Source of the DNA: Ancylostoma caninum
Taxonomy: Eukaryota; Nematoda; Chromadorea; Rhabditida; Ancylostomatidae
Direction: 5' to 3'
DNA: 64,000 bases
Assembly (NCBI GenBank): GCA_037903475.1
Contig: JBAJFG010000025.1
Location: 94,829-158,828 of the forward strand
In this document: in pieces, positions 54,096 through 64,000 of the stretch
How the letters are laid out: the number at the start of each line of letters is the position of its first letter
Position numbering within the stretch: the first letter of the stretch is position 1
Program-made: the position numbers and the translations under genes
Notes under the pieces: generated by a model
Seen by the model: only the letters and a program-made list of their open reading frames with translations
What the model was told of the DNA's origin: nothing
Databases searched by the model: none

Positions 54096-54396
54096 CTGCA
54101 AGCATTTTTCAAATTTGTACAGAACGACAATTTCGAGTTCAAAAATATCTTCCTCGGGTGTCTGCATCCACTCCGGAACCATCCTCGGGTTTGATATCAC
54201 CCTACCCATTTTTAAAAGAATATAGAATATGGATATTCTGCTTTGAATTTCTCAATTTTTGTGGGGATGTTCATCTTCTCAGTGGAACATAATGAAACTC
54301 TTATTGTCTTTTTGATGACCTGAAACTCTTATGAACAAAATTCTTTTAAACATGGTGCAAGTTGAGGTGCCTGGCTTTCTCTCTCTCATATACCTC

Positions 54397-54402
<6 letters not shown>

Positions 54403-54445
<43 letters not shown>
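54403..54445. repeat. (CT)n microsatellite
   Basis: About 21 CT units, plus strand, in the apparent intron upstream of the last transporter exons. Confidence 0.9.
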
Positions 54446-54454
<9 letters not shown>

Positions 54455-55121
54455 TGGCCGAACGGGGCCCAAGTGTGTGGTGAAAAACTTGATTCCTGCA
54501 CCACGCCGGCTTCAAGCGGCTACGGAGAAAAACCAGATACGGTCAATGCCGTGATTTTACAATCTGTATATAAAAGTGAATGTTTGCATGTGTGTAAGTA
54601 TGTGTGCATGTACAGTGGACGGCAATCGCTGTGGCCCATCCGCGGCCTCGAGAAGGACGCCGCGCAACCGTACCGCGCGCGCTGAGATCGGTGTCGCCTG
54701 CCAACCGAATGCTATTCCTAAGCTTTTTTCCTTCCCAATTTGGTAACAAATCCTTGAAATTGGGTAGAAGAGCTGCTAGAAATAGCATAACAGCAGCAGA
54801 AAACTTTGGTTACGGCACGCGCAGCGCGGTTGTGCGACGTCCTTCTCGAGCAGGGCTGTGCGTCACTAACGTAACGAATTACCGCATTAACGCCTAACGG
54901 CCATTTTCGGCCTAACGTAACGAATTAACGAAAACCCCCAAAAATTCGTTAGGATCCATTCCATTAATAGACCAAATAGTATCTAAAATGTAAAATGCGT
55001 ACTCTTCTCACTATTTACAACTTTCTCACTATGCACAGCAGATCATACACATAATCCGACGATTGTGAAATATGATCCGCAGTGAGGCACCCAAGCTGTG
55101 GCGGTGGTTAGAGCTGTACTA

Positions 55122-56396
55122 TTAGGTTGTTGCGAAATTAATTGCCGAAGTGGACACACCAGTTCAAAATGTTTTAACTCGGCTCAAACACAACTTTTTC
55201 ATCGCTTCAGCAACCGTTCAAATCAGTAGATCCTCCCTGACAATTCTACGAGGATTGCATGCCTCCACTACTAAAACCGAGATCACAAGGATCCGCAAAC
55301 TTTTGGGAGGCGATTTCAGCATACTGCAGATCAGCAATCTGCTGCTGTCGCAAGATTGCATCTGGAGCTCGGAAAAAAGACATACAGTGGGATAATGGTC
55401 TGAGGAATGAGGTTAATGAAAGAGAGCCTTGATGGCTTACTATATCAGTTTTGTCGTGTGAATTTTGGAGAGTGAGGCTTAACGTTACTTTGGAAGAGGG
55501 AGAAATCAGTTTTTGTTCGCCACTGCCGACCACATCTATAGCAGATTTGCTGGTATCAACTCGAAATTACAATACCAGGACTCTGATGTTAGTGAATGAC
55601 TAGGTTGGAGAAGATTGTAGTGGATCACACCCTTACAGCATCACCACACTCTTGACACAACCTCCCTAGTGCGAAGACTTGATTTAGAAAAATTGGAGAT
55701 GGGAGGAAGTGTCTACCGAAACGAATTCACGTTTCTTTTTATCGTACAGAAACCGAGTTCCATTGACAGCTGTTACGCGGTGTAGAAATGGGTAGTTTTT
55801 GAGGCGAGAAATTAAGTTAGAAAAGATGACTCAGCGGGTGAGACGCTGGTCATCTGTCAGATCGTGGGGTATTCACTTCCGCACCTTTCTTGTCATGTCG
55901 ATTGAAGTCAAATGTTTGAGACTGTAGCATAGTGAGCCCCCATCCCTGCCCTCAAAGTCCAAATGGTTGGACCCCGATTAGGTTCCACGACTCTTCTCAA
56001 CGATCGTCAGAGAATAACCTGTGGTCACGACCATGGTTGCTTTGGGGATCAAAATCGACGGAAGAAAAATTTGCGACCGAATAGCTCACTGCCCATTTGG
56101 AAGGAGATTCGAAGCCAGAACAAATGCAAGATTACCGCAAACATCCGACAAAAAGTTATCTAGTTTGAAGTCATGAACCATAATCACCCGAAAATCACGT
56201 CGGCTCATGATTTGTTCGCGACTCCACGAAAACCCTCAGAAAAGAGCTAACCACAATGTTCAAGCAGCATTCGAAAGTGCAGGAAAAGCCCTATCAGGAG
56301 GTCACATAAATTTGGCTGAATTTGCTCAAATCGGGCAGAAGAGAAAGGTTCAAGTGAGCATACCCCAAAACGGCAATTAATTTCGCAACAACCTGG
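55122..56396. mobile_element. mariner-like element inside the hAT, TSD TA
   Basis: Termini AGGTTGTTGCGAAATTAATT (then GCCG) are inverted at both ends, TA outside each. The terminus resembles the start of the mariner at 42584. The 1,275 bp length is right for a full mariner, but no transposase motif is readable on either strand; a tRNA-Asp-like sequence is inside. Confidence 0.8.
55822..55893 (+). repeat. tRNA-Asp-like relic or SINE head
   Basis: TGACTCAGCGGGTGAGACGC fits an A box, the loop CTGTCAG would present anticodon GTC, and ATCGTGGGGTATTCACTTCC is a degenerate B box. Flanks pair six of seven. Probably not functional. Confidence 0.35.
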
Positions 56397-56564
56397 TACA
56401 ATTATTGAGGTTAAATATACTAATGTGAACTTCCATAAATCTGCAACTAATTTAGGAGGAGGTGAATACCTTGCGCAGAAGCCATTATTCTCTGTTGTTC
56501 CTAGGGAGTTCTGCAAGAGCGATATTAACACCTCGAAATTCCCTCATATCAACCTCATATCAAA

Positions 56565-56699
56565 ATGTTGGCATATAAATACCTTTCCGAATCGCCAACT
56601 GGGTGCGAGAACCTCTTCTCAACAGCAGGCTTCATTATGTTGGATATAAGAACCAAACTGATAGAAAACTTGGTAAAACTGCTCTCTTTGCACCATAAC
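56565..56699 (+). pseudogene. hAT transposase C-terminal dimerisation domain
   Basis: One plus frame encodes KYLSESPTGCENLFSTAGFI, the conserved hAT block (family SERxFSTAG), followed by DIRTKLIENLVKLLSLHHN. No catalytic residues are readable upstream, where the mariner-like insertion lies. Confidence 0.8.
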
Positions 56700-57715
56700 A
56701 TCCTTATACTAGGATTCTGAGGTAAGTGTGAGCGCCTTGTCCTCTGGATCTTTCATTTTCTCTTATGAAGCCTAGGATCTTGAAGGCAGTACCCACCATG
56801 GTTCTCGTAGATTCTGAGTGTCTAGGTCCCTGAATAACGGCCCTAAGAAACCTACGAAACATGCACCGTCGTAGACATCAACATTGTCGAGATGTAGAAG
56901 CGTTGGATGAGTTGTTGCATGAAGGCCGATTCTGTTTGCTACCACTGCCTCTCTTTTTATAAAGCTCGTTTTCAATACCAGTTTCCATTCAACACGCCTA
57001 ACTTTAACAGTTCCAAATTGGCCACTCTTTTCTGAAGGACCGGAACAGGTGCTTTCAGACTCGCGTTTTCAGCAGCTTTGGAGAAAATGGATCAGTGTGT
57101 TCGTGCTTATCTTCGAAGGAAACCTAGAACTACAGCTAAATCTTACAAACTTAAAGAGACCAAATTTTACATATGCCGCCTTTAAGAATACTCATCCGTT
57201 CCTATTGCCAAAAGGTTATTATGAAAATTGTGAAGCAAAATTACCCAAATTCTAACAAAAAAAAAATCTCTTTCATGTCTTTTTCAGTGGTCTGACGTCA
57301 TGTTTGTTTTTTTTTTCTGAAGAGAACTTATCATTTCAAATGTTTTCATCTTGATATACCCTACTTCCAAAGCCAGAAGAATCTCAATTTGGGAACTCGA
57401 CTGCTTGTTATAGCTGATTATACTTATTAAAACTTTCAAAAATCCGTCTTCTATCGAAATGACGGATTAACGAATTAACGCATTAACGCGTAGCGGCCAT
57501 TTTTGGCCTAACGTAACGAATTAACGGATTAACGAAATCTGAAATTTCTCTAACGCACAGCCCTGTTCTCGAGGCCGCAGATGGGCCAACGCCACTGACG
57601 CCCAATGTATGTATGTATGTGATGAATAGAAATCGCCGATCGTTAACCGATCGGGACTAAATTTTGCATGCATGTCCAACAGAGGCCAGCGGAGGATAAG
57701 GGGATTATCGATTGG

Positions 57716-58066
57716 CCCATCGATTATATCGATTTTATTGATTTTTTTGCTGTTTTGCGCCCACAGACTGCCATGGACATGCTCACTAAGGCTCCCCAAT
57801 ACGCTGAACACGAATATGACAACTATTGTGTGTCAAAACATCGATTCATTGCTTTTATCGATTTTTTTCGCCTTTGCGCGGGGGTCAGTGAGTACAAGTC
57901 CATTGGGGTTTCTCAATACGATTACCACGAATTGTGCCCCAAAATATCATTTTATTGATTTTATTGTTTTTTCTGCTTTTGTTAGGGGACGGGTAAGTAT
58001 ACGTCTGCTGGGTTTTCTCAGTACGCCGAATACGAATATGCCGACCATTTTGCACGATATTGTCGA
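57716..58066. repeat. Three tandem units of about 110-115 bp
   Basis: Each unit has a TTTTATTGATTTTTTT-like start and a CTCAATACGCCGAATACGAA-like end (57796, 57911, 58018). Open frames across it are repeat artefacts. Confidence 0.7.
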
Positions 58067-58394
58067 TTAACCCATTGACGACCGCGTGGCTCACCGGTGA
58101 GCTGCGCTTTTTTGGTCGCGTGGGACCGCGCGTGAGCCGCGCCCCTATTATCAAGTACTGGACAATATTTTCGAACCATTTTGTAGTATTTCCATATAAA
58201 ATGTGTACAGTACTTCCTAAAAAGGTCTAAACAACTGTGTTTCAAGAAAGAGTTCCCCTCTATTGCGACAAATAACATGAAAAGGATGAGATTTTGAAAT
58301 CGAGGGAGATTGCTTTACATTTTTTGTGTAGTGGATGGAAATATTCTGAAGAAAAGCCACGTTTTCTATATGGAACACGTTCATTACATTCTGC

Positions 58395-58810
58395 ACTTTC
58401 TTATTCGTCAGGTTAGAGCCGTACGAACGTGTATACGTTATGAACACTACCTTATGACGCTAAAACACCTCCTACAAACTTCCTTCGGTCTTAATGCGCA
58501 TCATCCTGATTTAAAATACCCTCCACATATTCGTTCGCTTATGCATCAAAAGGAAAGGCTTTTCGCTAAACTAACCACTCCTTTATCTCATCCCCTATAC
58601 AAAAAAGTGTGCGCTGATCTTGACTACCACCTCACGAAATTCCTTGTCAATCATGAGCGGCGTCTCGCCAGTAGTTTCTAAACAGAGATTGTTCTTCTAT
58701 GTTCAGCGCAAAATCAATATCTTGAACAGAATATCCCCTGTTCTGAGTCCAGTCATCCCCTCTACAGTGATATCGACAAAGCCAGTGCCCTTGGAGAATA
58801 CTTTGCCAGT
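58395..58810 (+). pseudogene. LINE-3 ORF2, region between endonuclease and RT
   Basis: Plus frame to 58681 includes RSLMHQKERLFAKL and a linker helix typical between endonuclease and reverse transcriptase of CR1-group ORF2; then frames shift. The endonuclease is lost by 5' truncation. Confidence 0.65.
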
Positions 58811-59884
58811 GTGTTTTCAGGACCTACTAAAGACGGAAGTGAAGAATCGAGTGTGTACAATATTTGCCGTTCTTCCCACAGTTGTGAGAATGTCTACTTT
58901 CATCCTGAGGTCATTTTTCACATACTCAAACGTTTGAAACCCTCTACCTCTCTACCTTATGATGGCATCCCGCAAATTATATATAAGTACTGTGCTAAAT
59001 CGTTATGTAAACCACTGGCACATATTTTCAACATTTCCATGCTACTGGGCGAGGTTCCTGATTTATGGAAAGAAGCATTAGTAACTGCGATTCCTAAGAT
59101 TGCTAACGCTCGCCATGTTTCTGATTTTAGACCGATAAGTATTACGCCAACCCCTGCTAAAGTGATGGAAACAATTTTAAGAGACAAAATAATGTCCTGG
59201 CTTCTCAAACGTAACGCTTTCCCACTCGAACAACATGGCTTTCTGCCAGGTGCGTCTACTACATCAAACCTTCTCGATACACTCCACGACTGGAGAGTTG
59301 CCTTGGATGAGAAAAAATGTGTCGATGTGATTTACCTGGACCTTTCTAAAGCATTTGATAAAGTTTGCAATTCCAAATTGCTAGACAAATTCAATTTACT
59401 TGGCATTTGTGGTAGACTTCTTGACTGGCTAAGGTCCTATTTGGAGCGCAGATACATGACATTCAGAGTAGGGCTTGGATTTTCCGAACGATATCACTGT
59501 AAGAGCGGTGTACCACAGGGCGGCGTGCTTTCCCCCTTAATGTTCCTTATCTACACCATAGAGCTTCCTGGTGTATTGAAAACATCTTCTGACATTGGGA
59601 TTCAAGTATATGCCGATGATATTAAAATTTACGGCAGCTATGATACTGCAACCTGTTCAATGGTGCGTGCATCATTGCAGGCTGCTATTAATAAATTGCA
59701 CCGATGGACAGCTAATTGGAATCTCTCTCTGAACCCTACTAAGTCATTCACAATGCACCTTGGCGACAGTGACCCAGTAGTCTATGAGGTGGATCGACAG
59801 CCTTTGAAACAATGTAAAATGGCCAATGATCTAGGTGTCTTAGTGAAATTGAATGAAGTCATTGAATTTTTCCGATCACATTGA
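58811..59884 (+). CDS. LINE-3 reverse transcriptase
   Basis: A 357-codon frame with TSLPYDGIPQIIYKYC, VSDFRPISITPTPAKVMET, EQHGFLPGASTTSNLL, VDVIYLDLSKAFDKV (first aspartate), KSGVPQGGVLSPLMF and VYADDIKIYG (YADD at 59609-59620), then the thumb start LSLNPTKSFTMHLGD. The palm appears intact. It breaks at about 59860 by a frameshift within a T run, after NDLGVL. Belongs to the CR1-group like the element at 5.2-11.1 kb. The printed ATG is internal, not an initiation site. Confidence 0.88.
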   Translation: MFSGPTKDGSEESSVYNICRSSHSCENVYFHPEVIFHILKRLKPSTSLPYDGIPQIIYKYCAKSLCKPLAHIFNISMLLGEVPDLWKEALVTAIPKIANARHVSDFRPISITPTPAKVMETILRDKIMSWLLKRNAFPLEQHGFLPGASTTSNLLDTLHDWRVALDEKKCVDVIYLDLSKAFDKVCNSKLLDKFNLLGICGRLLDWLRSYLERRYMTFRVGLGFSERYHCKSGVPQGGVLSPLMFLIYTIELPGVLKTSSDIGIQVYADDIKIYGSYDTATCSMVRASLQAAINKLHRWTANWNLSLNPTKSFTMHLGDSDPVVYEVDRQPLKQCKMANDLGVLVKLNEVIEFFRSH

Positions 59885-60467
59885 CAACATCGTGAAGAAG
59901 GCTTATTCTGCACTTTTCATGATATTCCAGAACTTCCACAGCAATGATCCTAAAATTCTGAGAAGGCTATACTATGCATTAGTTTTGCCGCATATGGAAT
60001 ACTGCTCACAAGTTTGGAGCCCACACAAAAAAAGTGAAATTGGAAAGATTGAGAAAGTGCAAAAAACATTCACACGACTAGTTTACTATAGGATGAAATA
60101 CACTCGTCACAACATGCCAGATTATCCCACCCGCCTGAAAGCTTTGTCGATGAGCCCGTTGGTTCATCGGCGGTTATATGCTGACTTGGCCTTCTCTTTC
60201 CGTGTTCTTAGGAAAGAGGTAAAATTGGCTCCTAGCAAATACTGGGTCTTAAGAGCTACTAGTAGTAGAGCAGGTGGTTTTAACCTTGGCTATGTAAGGA
60301 TCCACAGATGGAGATACCTGCAGTTATTCAATTCCTTCTTCACGCGTACAGCGAGATGGCTTCGGTTACTACCTGTTCGTGTTCTTCGAGCAGAGAACAG
60401 TAGAGTTCCCAAGAAGAGACTGAGAGAAGTTGACATTTCACAACTATTCGGTTTGGAGCTTCCTTGA
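59853..60467 (+). CDS. LINE-3 ORF2 C-terminal domain
   Basis: Continuation after the frameshift: FSDHIDNIVKKAYSALFMIF, MEYCSQVWSPHKKSEI, KVQKTFTRLVYYRM, and the terminal FFTRTARWLRLLPVRV (family FxxRxxxxWNxLP) with stop at 60465. The whole C-terminus is present, unlike the other LINE copies here. Confidence 0.85.
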   Translation: MKSLNFSDHIDNIVKKAYSALFMIFQNFHSNDPKILRRLYYALVLPHMEYCSQVWSPHKKSEIGKIEKVQKTFTRLVYYRMKYTRHNMPDYPTRLKALSMSPLVHRRLYADLAFSFRVLRKEVKLAPSKYWVLRATSSRAGGFNLGYVRIHRWRYLQLFNSFFTRTARWLRLLPVRVLRAENSRVPKKRLREVDISQLFGLELP

Positions 60468-61172
60468 TACGTATGCACTTCATTTCAGCAGCTGGCACAC
60501 ACCATGCTCTTGACATCATGACGGTTACAGGCTTTCTACATACTGACATTACTTAGTTTGATCAATTTCTGTGTTATGTTCTTTTTAGTTGTTTTTCTTT
60601 GTTCTGCATACTGACCTTCTTTCAAGTTTGTCGGTCTCCGCTGTTACCTAGGAAGTTCGACTTGCACAGCTTTAGCCGGCAGCTCATGACTTACTTTCTT
60701 TGGCTCCTCACATATCCTTTCGCTGTTGATGCTTCATATTTCCTCTGGCATTTCAACCATGCTTGTGCAACCGCCACTCTATGCTCAAACACCAAGGAAG
60801 TGGTGTCTCCGGGTAGTTGAAAGAGGTTCATTGCCCGCCTGGGTACGCATGGAAAGTCAGACCATTCGCCCGGGTACTACCCGTTCTCATCCGCCACTCG
60901 AAAGTGATGTATATCACACAAGTGATCCCATTCACACCTTGGTTATTTCGCGCATCGGTGAGCGAAAGCATATCAGCATGACTTATCGGCTACAATTCAG
61001 CATCACAGTTGGAAGTCTTGGAAGGGCTTTGTGTGGCTGTTCTTCGAGCGCTGGCTTTTGCTTGCATTGATTTGTTCCTAGTGTATAAGCGGCTGTCATA
61101 GTTGCGTTGTCAATGTACTTTTGATGGAGCACCTTGAGTGCAAATAAATAAATATGTAAATACATAAATAAA
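60468..61172 (+). other. LINE-3 3' region and AAATAAATA tail
   Basis: Non-coding; ends CAAATAAATAAATATG then CATAAATAAATAA at 61140-61172. Confidence 0.5.
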
Positions 61173-61857
61173 TAATGCAATCCAGAAGCGTTTAGATTCT
61201 GCCCTTTTTTTGGTCCGATGATACTAGTACTCTTTTGGAACTAGATTTCGAATCATTTCTGCAAAAAAATTGTTTTGGTCATAATTATCTTATCGTAACG
61301 GTGTGGAACTCAGCGGGCGCTGCACTCTCGAAAGGGGCGTTGGTCCCACGCGCCAGACACGCAAAAATGCGCGCGGTCGTCAATGGGTTAATGTGCATTA
61401 TTGAGTTTTTCGTGTCTGTGCAGAGGAAAAATGGGCTAACGAGAAGTAATCACTAGAGTGATGAGCACTTTGAATGAATGTATTCGTATCAGTAACGATC
61501 TTCATCAGTGTGAGAAGCCGGGGTGGTTAAACTCCCGAGCAGAGCCGGGTATGCCGTCTAGCATTTCTGATATTTTCAAATAAACTTGAGAAAACTGTAT
61601 GGCGTCTCTATGTATCAACAGTATAATAAAAAATTTAGCTCCAGCACTGGATTTTATACTTTGGAAATTAAAACAATAGCCGAAATTGTGCCAATCTTCG
61701 TTCCATAGAGACACCTCTGACCTGCTTATAATTTTGAGAAATGGAACGTTTCAGCGTTTGCTTAGTACAGTTCTCATACAGGGAAGTCCGACCCCAAACG
61801 GCCAGGTGAGTACGGAGCAGTGACGTGACGTGGCAGAGTTGGACAGAGTAATGCCAC

Positions 61858-62075
61858 CCATGCCGATTACCTGAGTTTGGACCCGGCCTATTGTACCTGT
61901 GCTTGTGGGCACCGCTTCTTTCCTCACATGACACGTGGACCATACCAAGTCATCATAACAACACATGATGCCCTTGCATCCTTTACATGGTTGTCTCTGA
62001 CAACTGTGCAGCGAAAATGCACGCCGAACAGCATCGATTTCAAACTTTATGGGCGTCTCTTATTATTGGCTACCG
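61858..62075. repeat. Direct repeat, copy 1 of 61.9/63.8 kb pair
   Basis: CCATGCCGATTACCTGAG onward matches 63791-64000 with three mismatches in about 207 bases. It continues to the window edge in the second copy. Family not recognised. Confidence 0.8.
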
Positions 62076-62099
62076 TTCACTCCTCAATTTCTCTAACTC

Positions 62100-63790
62100 G
62101 AGTAACAGAGAGCATGATGGTGGCGGAGTGCAGCAGACAGTGAGGGTGCCAGGCCGCTTTACATCACTGGTCCGTGTTCACCACCTGTACCCATATTAGT
62201 GAGCCCATATCTCGCCCTCCTTGAACAGAGAACTAACCTTATACCGCTGTATGGTGAGGATGCTAAGAACCAAGAAGCAGATACAAACCACTGACTGAGC
62301 TCCTTGATGCAGCGTTCTGCGACTAAAAGCCGGATACCATGTATCCACTGCTAACAAGACCTTAAAAGACTATTATTATATAAGTAGTGGATTCCAAACA
62401 GATCACAAATTATGGCATTATGGCAGTATACAAGAACACTACAAAACGTGTATGTATTCGAATACGAGTATAGGTGCACTGTGATTTGGATGCAGTGAAA
62501 CTAGTGAAAACGCACAAGCTCCTTTAAAATGATCAAATACCTTCAAGAACAAAAATTTGAGCATTACACAGGAGAGCACGAGACAGCTGAAACGCTTACA
62601 CTTATTCTCATTGGTTACTTCTCAAACACTTTGTTTCGAAGCAATTGCAAAGAATAGGATTGCCGGTATTTTCACCATAAAACCGGATGAACGCAGATGA
62701 GAAAACATATCAGTCAGGAAATTGATATAATGACAAATCAAGAAATGAACGAATTTTGCGTTGATCACGGTCGCAATTGCCAGAGCTGAAACTTCCTTCA
62801 TATGCATTTCCAACTTTAATTCGGTTGCATGTTTACTGTTAAGCCTTGTGCTAGATTAATGTAGCATTCATTTCCGAAATATCGAACACTCCCAATCCTT
62901 CTCCTCTTACGCAGAACTAGAATAAGTTCTGCTTGTCGCATTTGCTGCCATACCTTGACCATACAAAAAAAAACTACCCTCAATGAGTTTTTCGAGAAGA
63001 AATAGAATTTCTCGAGAAGAAATACTCCCTTGGACTCCACTCCAGGGTTAGAGGATTCTGAAAACTCTGAAAAAGCGGTAGAAATGTTATAACATTGAAG
63101 TTAGAGGGGCATCAAATTATTGACGCTACTAAACTGAGTCAGTAAAAAAGCAACACAAGAAAAATTACACATGTGCGTCAGTGGCGGGCGCAGAAATGCA
63201 AGCCCACTTGCGTGCTGCTATGAAGTACTTCGAACCGGTCCCTAATGGGATTCTTGCACCGTCTTGTTTCTCCACTAGAGCGGAATCCTGTCAAGGCACG
63301 AATGATGTCATCTTGTCGTGAGAGCAGGTAGTAAGGTTCTAAATGTTGGCAGCCATATGCTGCTGCCGTGACGTGAAATCGCTGCAGGCATATTTCCAGA
63401 AGGATGCCAAGATTCTCAATCGTGCGCCCTTACATTAGTTTGTTGGCAGCAATGACCTGCCGGCAGCTCGATTGCTCCCACCACGATCAGAGCCCACGGC
63501 GGCAAGTCAGAAAATCAAGAGAGAACTCGTAGAGAAAAGAGGGTGCTGATGCAGATGTTTGCTCATGATCAGGATCATGACGGACATCGGCACCTTCTAC
63601 CAAACTTCTTTTTCATGGAATTACCCTATTTTGACTGGAGAAAAGTTGCCTGCCGCACACATTTGCTGTAATGAAGATATCGTGAAGAATTTACCAGCAG
63701 AACTTGCATCTTGTGACTTGGCAACATCTGCGCTTGTTCTCTCAACTTTTCGGATGCTTCTTGGATGGGCATTTCATCACGACACAGGCT
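62100..63790. other. No confirmed gene; one exon-like hydrophobic frame
   Basis: A minus-strand segment (about 62770-62665), bounded by acceptor-like TTTCAG and donor-like GTGAAAA, encodes LAIATVINAKFVHFLICHYI and FSHLRSSG, reminiscent of helix 10 of MFS carriers. Support is weak. At 63192 GTCAGTGGCGGGCGCAG resembles a single hAT-MITE terminus. Confidence 0.3.
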
Positions 63791-64000
63791 ACCCATGCCG
63801 ATTACCTGAGTTTGGACCCGACCTATTGTACTTGTGCTTGTGGGCACCGCTTCTTTCCTCACATGACACGTGGACCATACCAAGTCATCATAACAACACA
63901 TGATGCCCTTGCATCCTTTACATGGTTGTCTCTGACAACTGTGCAGCGAAAATGCACTCCGAACAGCATCGATTTCAAACTTTATGGGCGTCTCTTATTA
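63791..64000. repeat. Direct repeat, copy 2, runs off the window
   Basis: See copy 1; about 98.5% identical by hand count. Confidence 0.8.

Larger units (their letters stand above)
54851..57565 (+). mobile_element. hAT transposon, 2,715 bp, TSD TTCTCGAG
   Basis: Termini CAGGGCTGTGCGT are perfect 13 bp inverted repeats and TTCTCGAG flanks both ends exactly (54843-54850 and 57566-57573). Subterminal TAACGAATTAACG-rich blocks surround GGCCATTTT-GGCC palindromes at both ends. The interior retains a hAT C-terminal dimerisation domain at 56565 but is otherwise decayed and itself interrupted by a TA-flanked element. It sits in the MITE at its TTCTCGAG. Confidence 0.9.
54613..57607. mobile_element. 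MITE (copy 2) interrupted by a hAT element
   Basis: Same family as 3969-4228. The left end CAGTGGACGGCAATCGC and inverted right end both continue into TGGCCCATC and GCGGCCTCGAGAAGGAC, with TA just outside each. Without the 2.7 kb insertion it would be about 270 bp, like copy 1. Confidence 0.85.
58071..61387. mobile_element. piggyBac-like element with TTAA ends, hosting a LINE
   Basis: CCCATTGACGACCGCG occurs at 58071 and inverted at 61387, with TTAA immediately outside both (58067-58070, 61388-61391). TTAA plus a CCC start is the piggyBac hallmark. Excluding the LINE, only about 0.5 kb remains with no transposase, so it is a non-autonomous element enlarged by the LINE. Confidence 0.8.

Noticed and set aside
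56772..56975. 67-codon minus frame inside the hAT element
   Set aside because: Opposite to the transposase relic and unrecognised.
1..64000. CRISPR arrays, rRNA genes, bacterial operons, plasmid origins
   Set aside because: Nothing of the kind seen; spliced genes and eukaryotic retroelements throughout.

Overview
The window looks like nuclear DNA of a parasitic nematode, most likely a strongylid such as a hookworm. Supporting this are small phase-consistent exons with GT-AG introns, an acceptor directly before a start codon as in spliced-leader trans-splicing, and a repeat mix of RTE and CR1-group LINEs, Penelope-like elements, mariner/Tc, hAT, piggyBac-like and BEL/Pao pieces. No bacterial features, CRISPR array or rRNA were seen. 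The taxonomic call is inference; no database was searched.

Only two host genes can be supported, both on the minus strand. One is a complete five-exon gene (coding 30650-38867) for a 167-residue secreted single-domain C-type lectin; its 7.5 kb first intron holds a CR1-group LINE and a Penelope-like fragment, both antisense to the gene. The other is the last three exons (53590-54095) of an SLC22-like major-facilitator transporter; the rest lies upstream, behind a nest of DNA transposons or outside the window.

Almost everything else is mobile DNA. 0-5 kb: two dead mariner transposases, a LINE tail, a Penelope-like reverse transcriptase remnant, a MITE and TTCGAATA-rich arms. 5-12.2 kb: a decayed CR1-group LINE split exactly at its FADD catalytic motif by a nearly intact RTE element with a 13 bp target-site duplication, all bracketed by a 7.1 kb-spaced inverted repeat. 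12.4-30 kb: hAT-type, mariner-type and unclassified inverted-repeat elements, hairpins, a 60 bp minisatellite, two dispersed repeat families (R1, R2), an LTR-like segment, and an RTE remnant opened by an inverted-repeat element that itself contains a palindromic MITE. 33-37 kb: a long CR1-group LINE with ORF1 and most of ORF2, then a GIY-YIG Penelope tail. 39-50 kb: Tc1-like element, second minisatellite array, a mariner gene interrupted by a hAT element, Tc and RTE fragments, BEL/Pao integrase. 54.6-61.4 kb: a three-level nest (MITE, then hAT, then mariner-like element), and a TTAA-flanked piggyBac-like element carrying another LINE. 61.4-64 kb: a near-identical 0.2 kb repeat pair and otherwise unassigned DNA.

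The host genes do not form a pathway with one another. The main biological content is the layered insertion history, which can be ordered because several elements keep exact target-site duplications, and the structure of the lectin gene.
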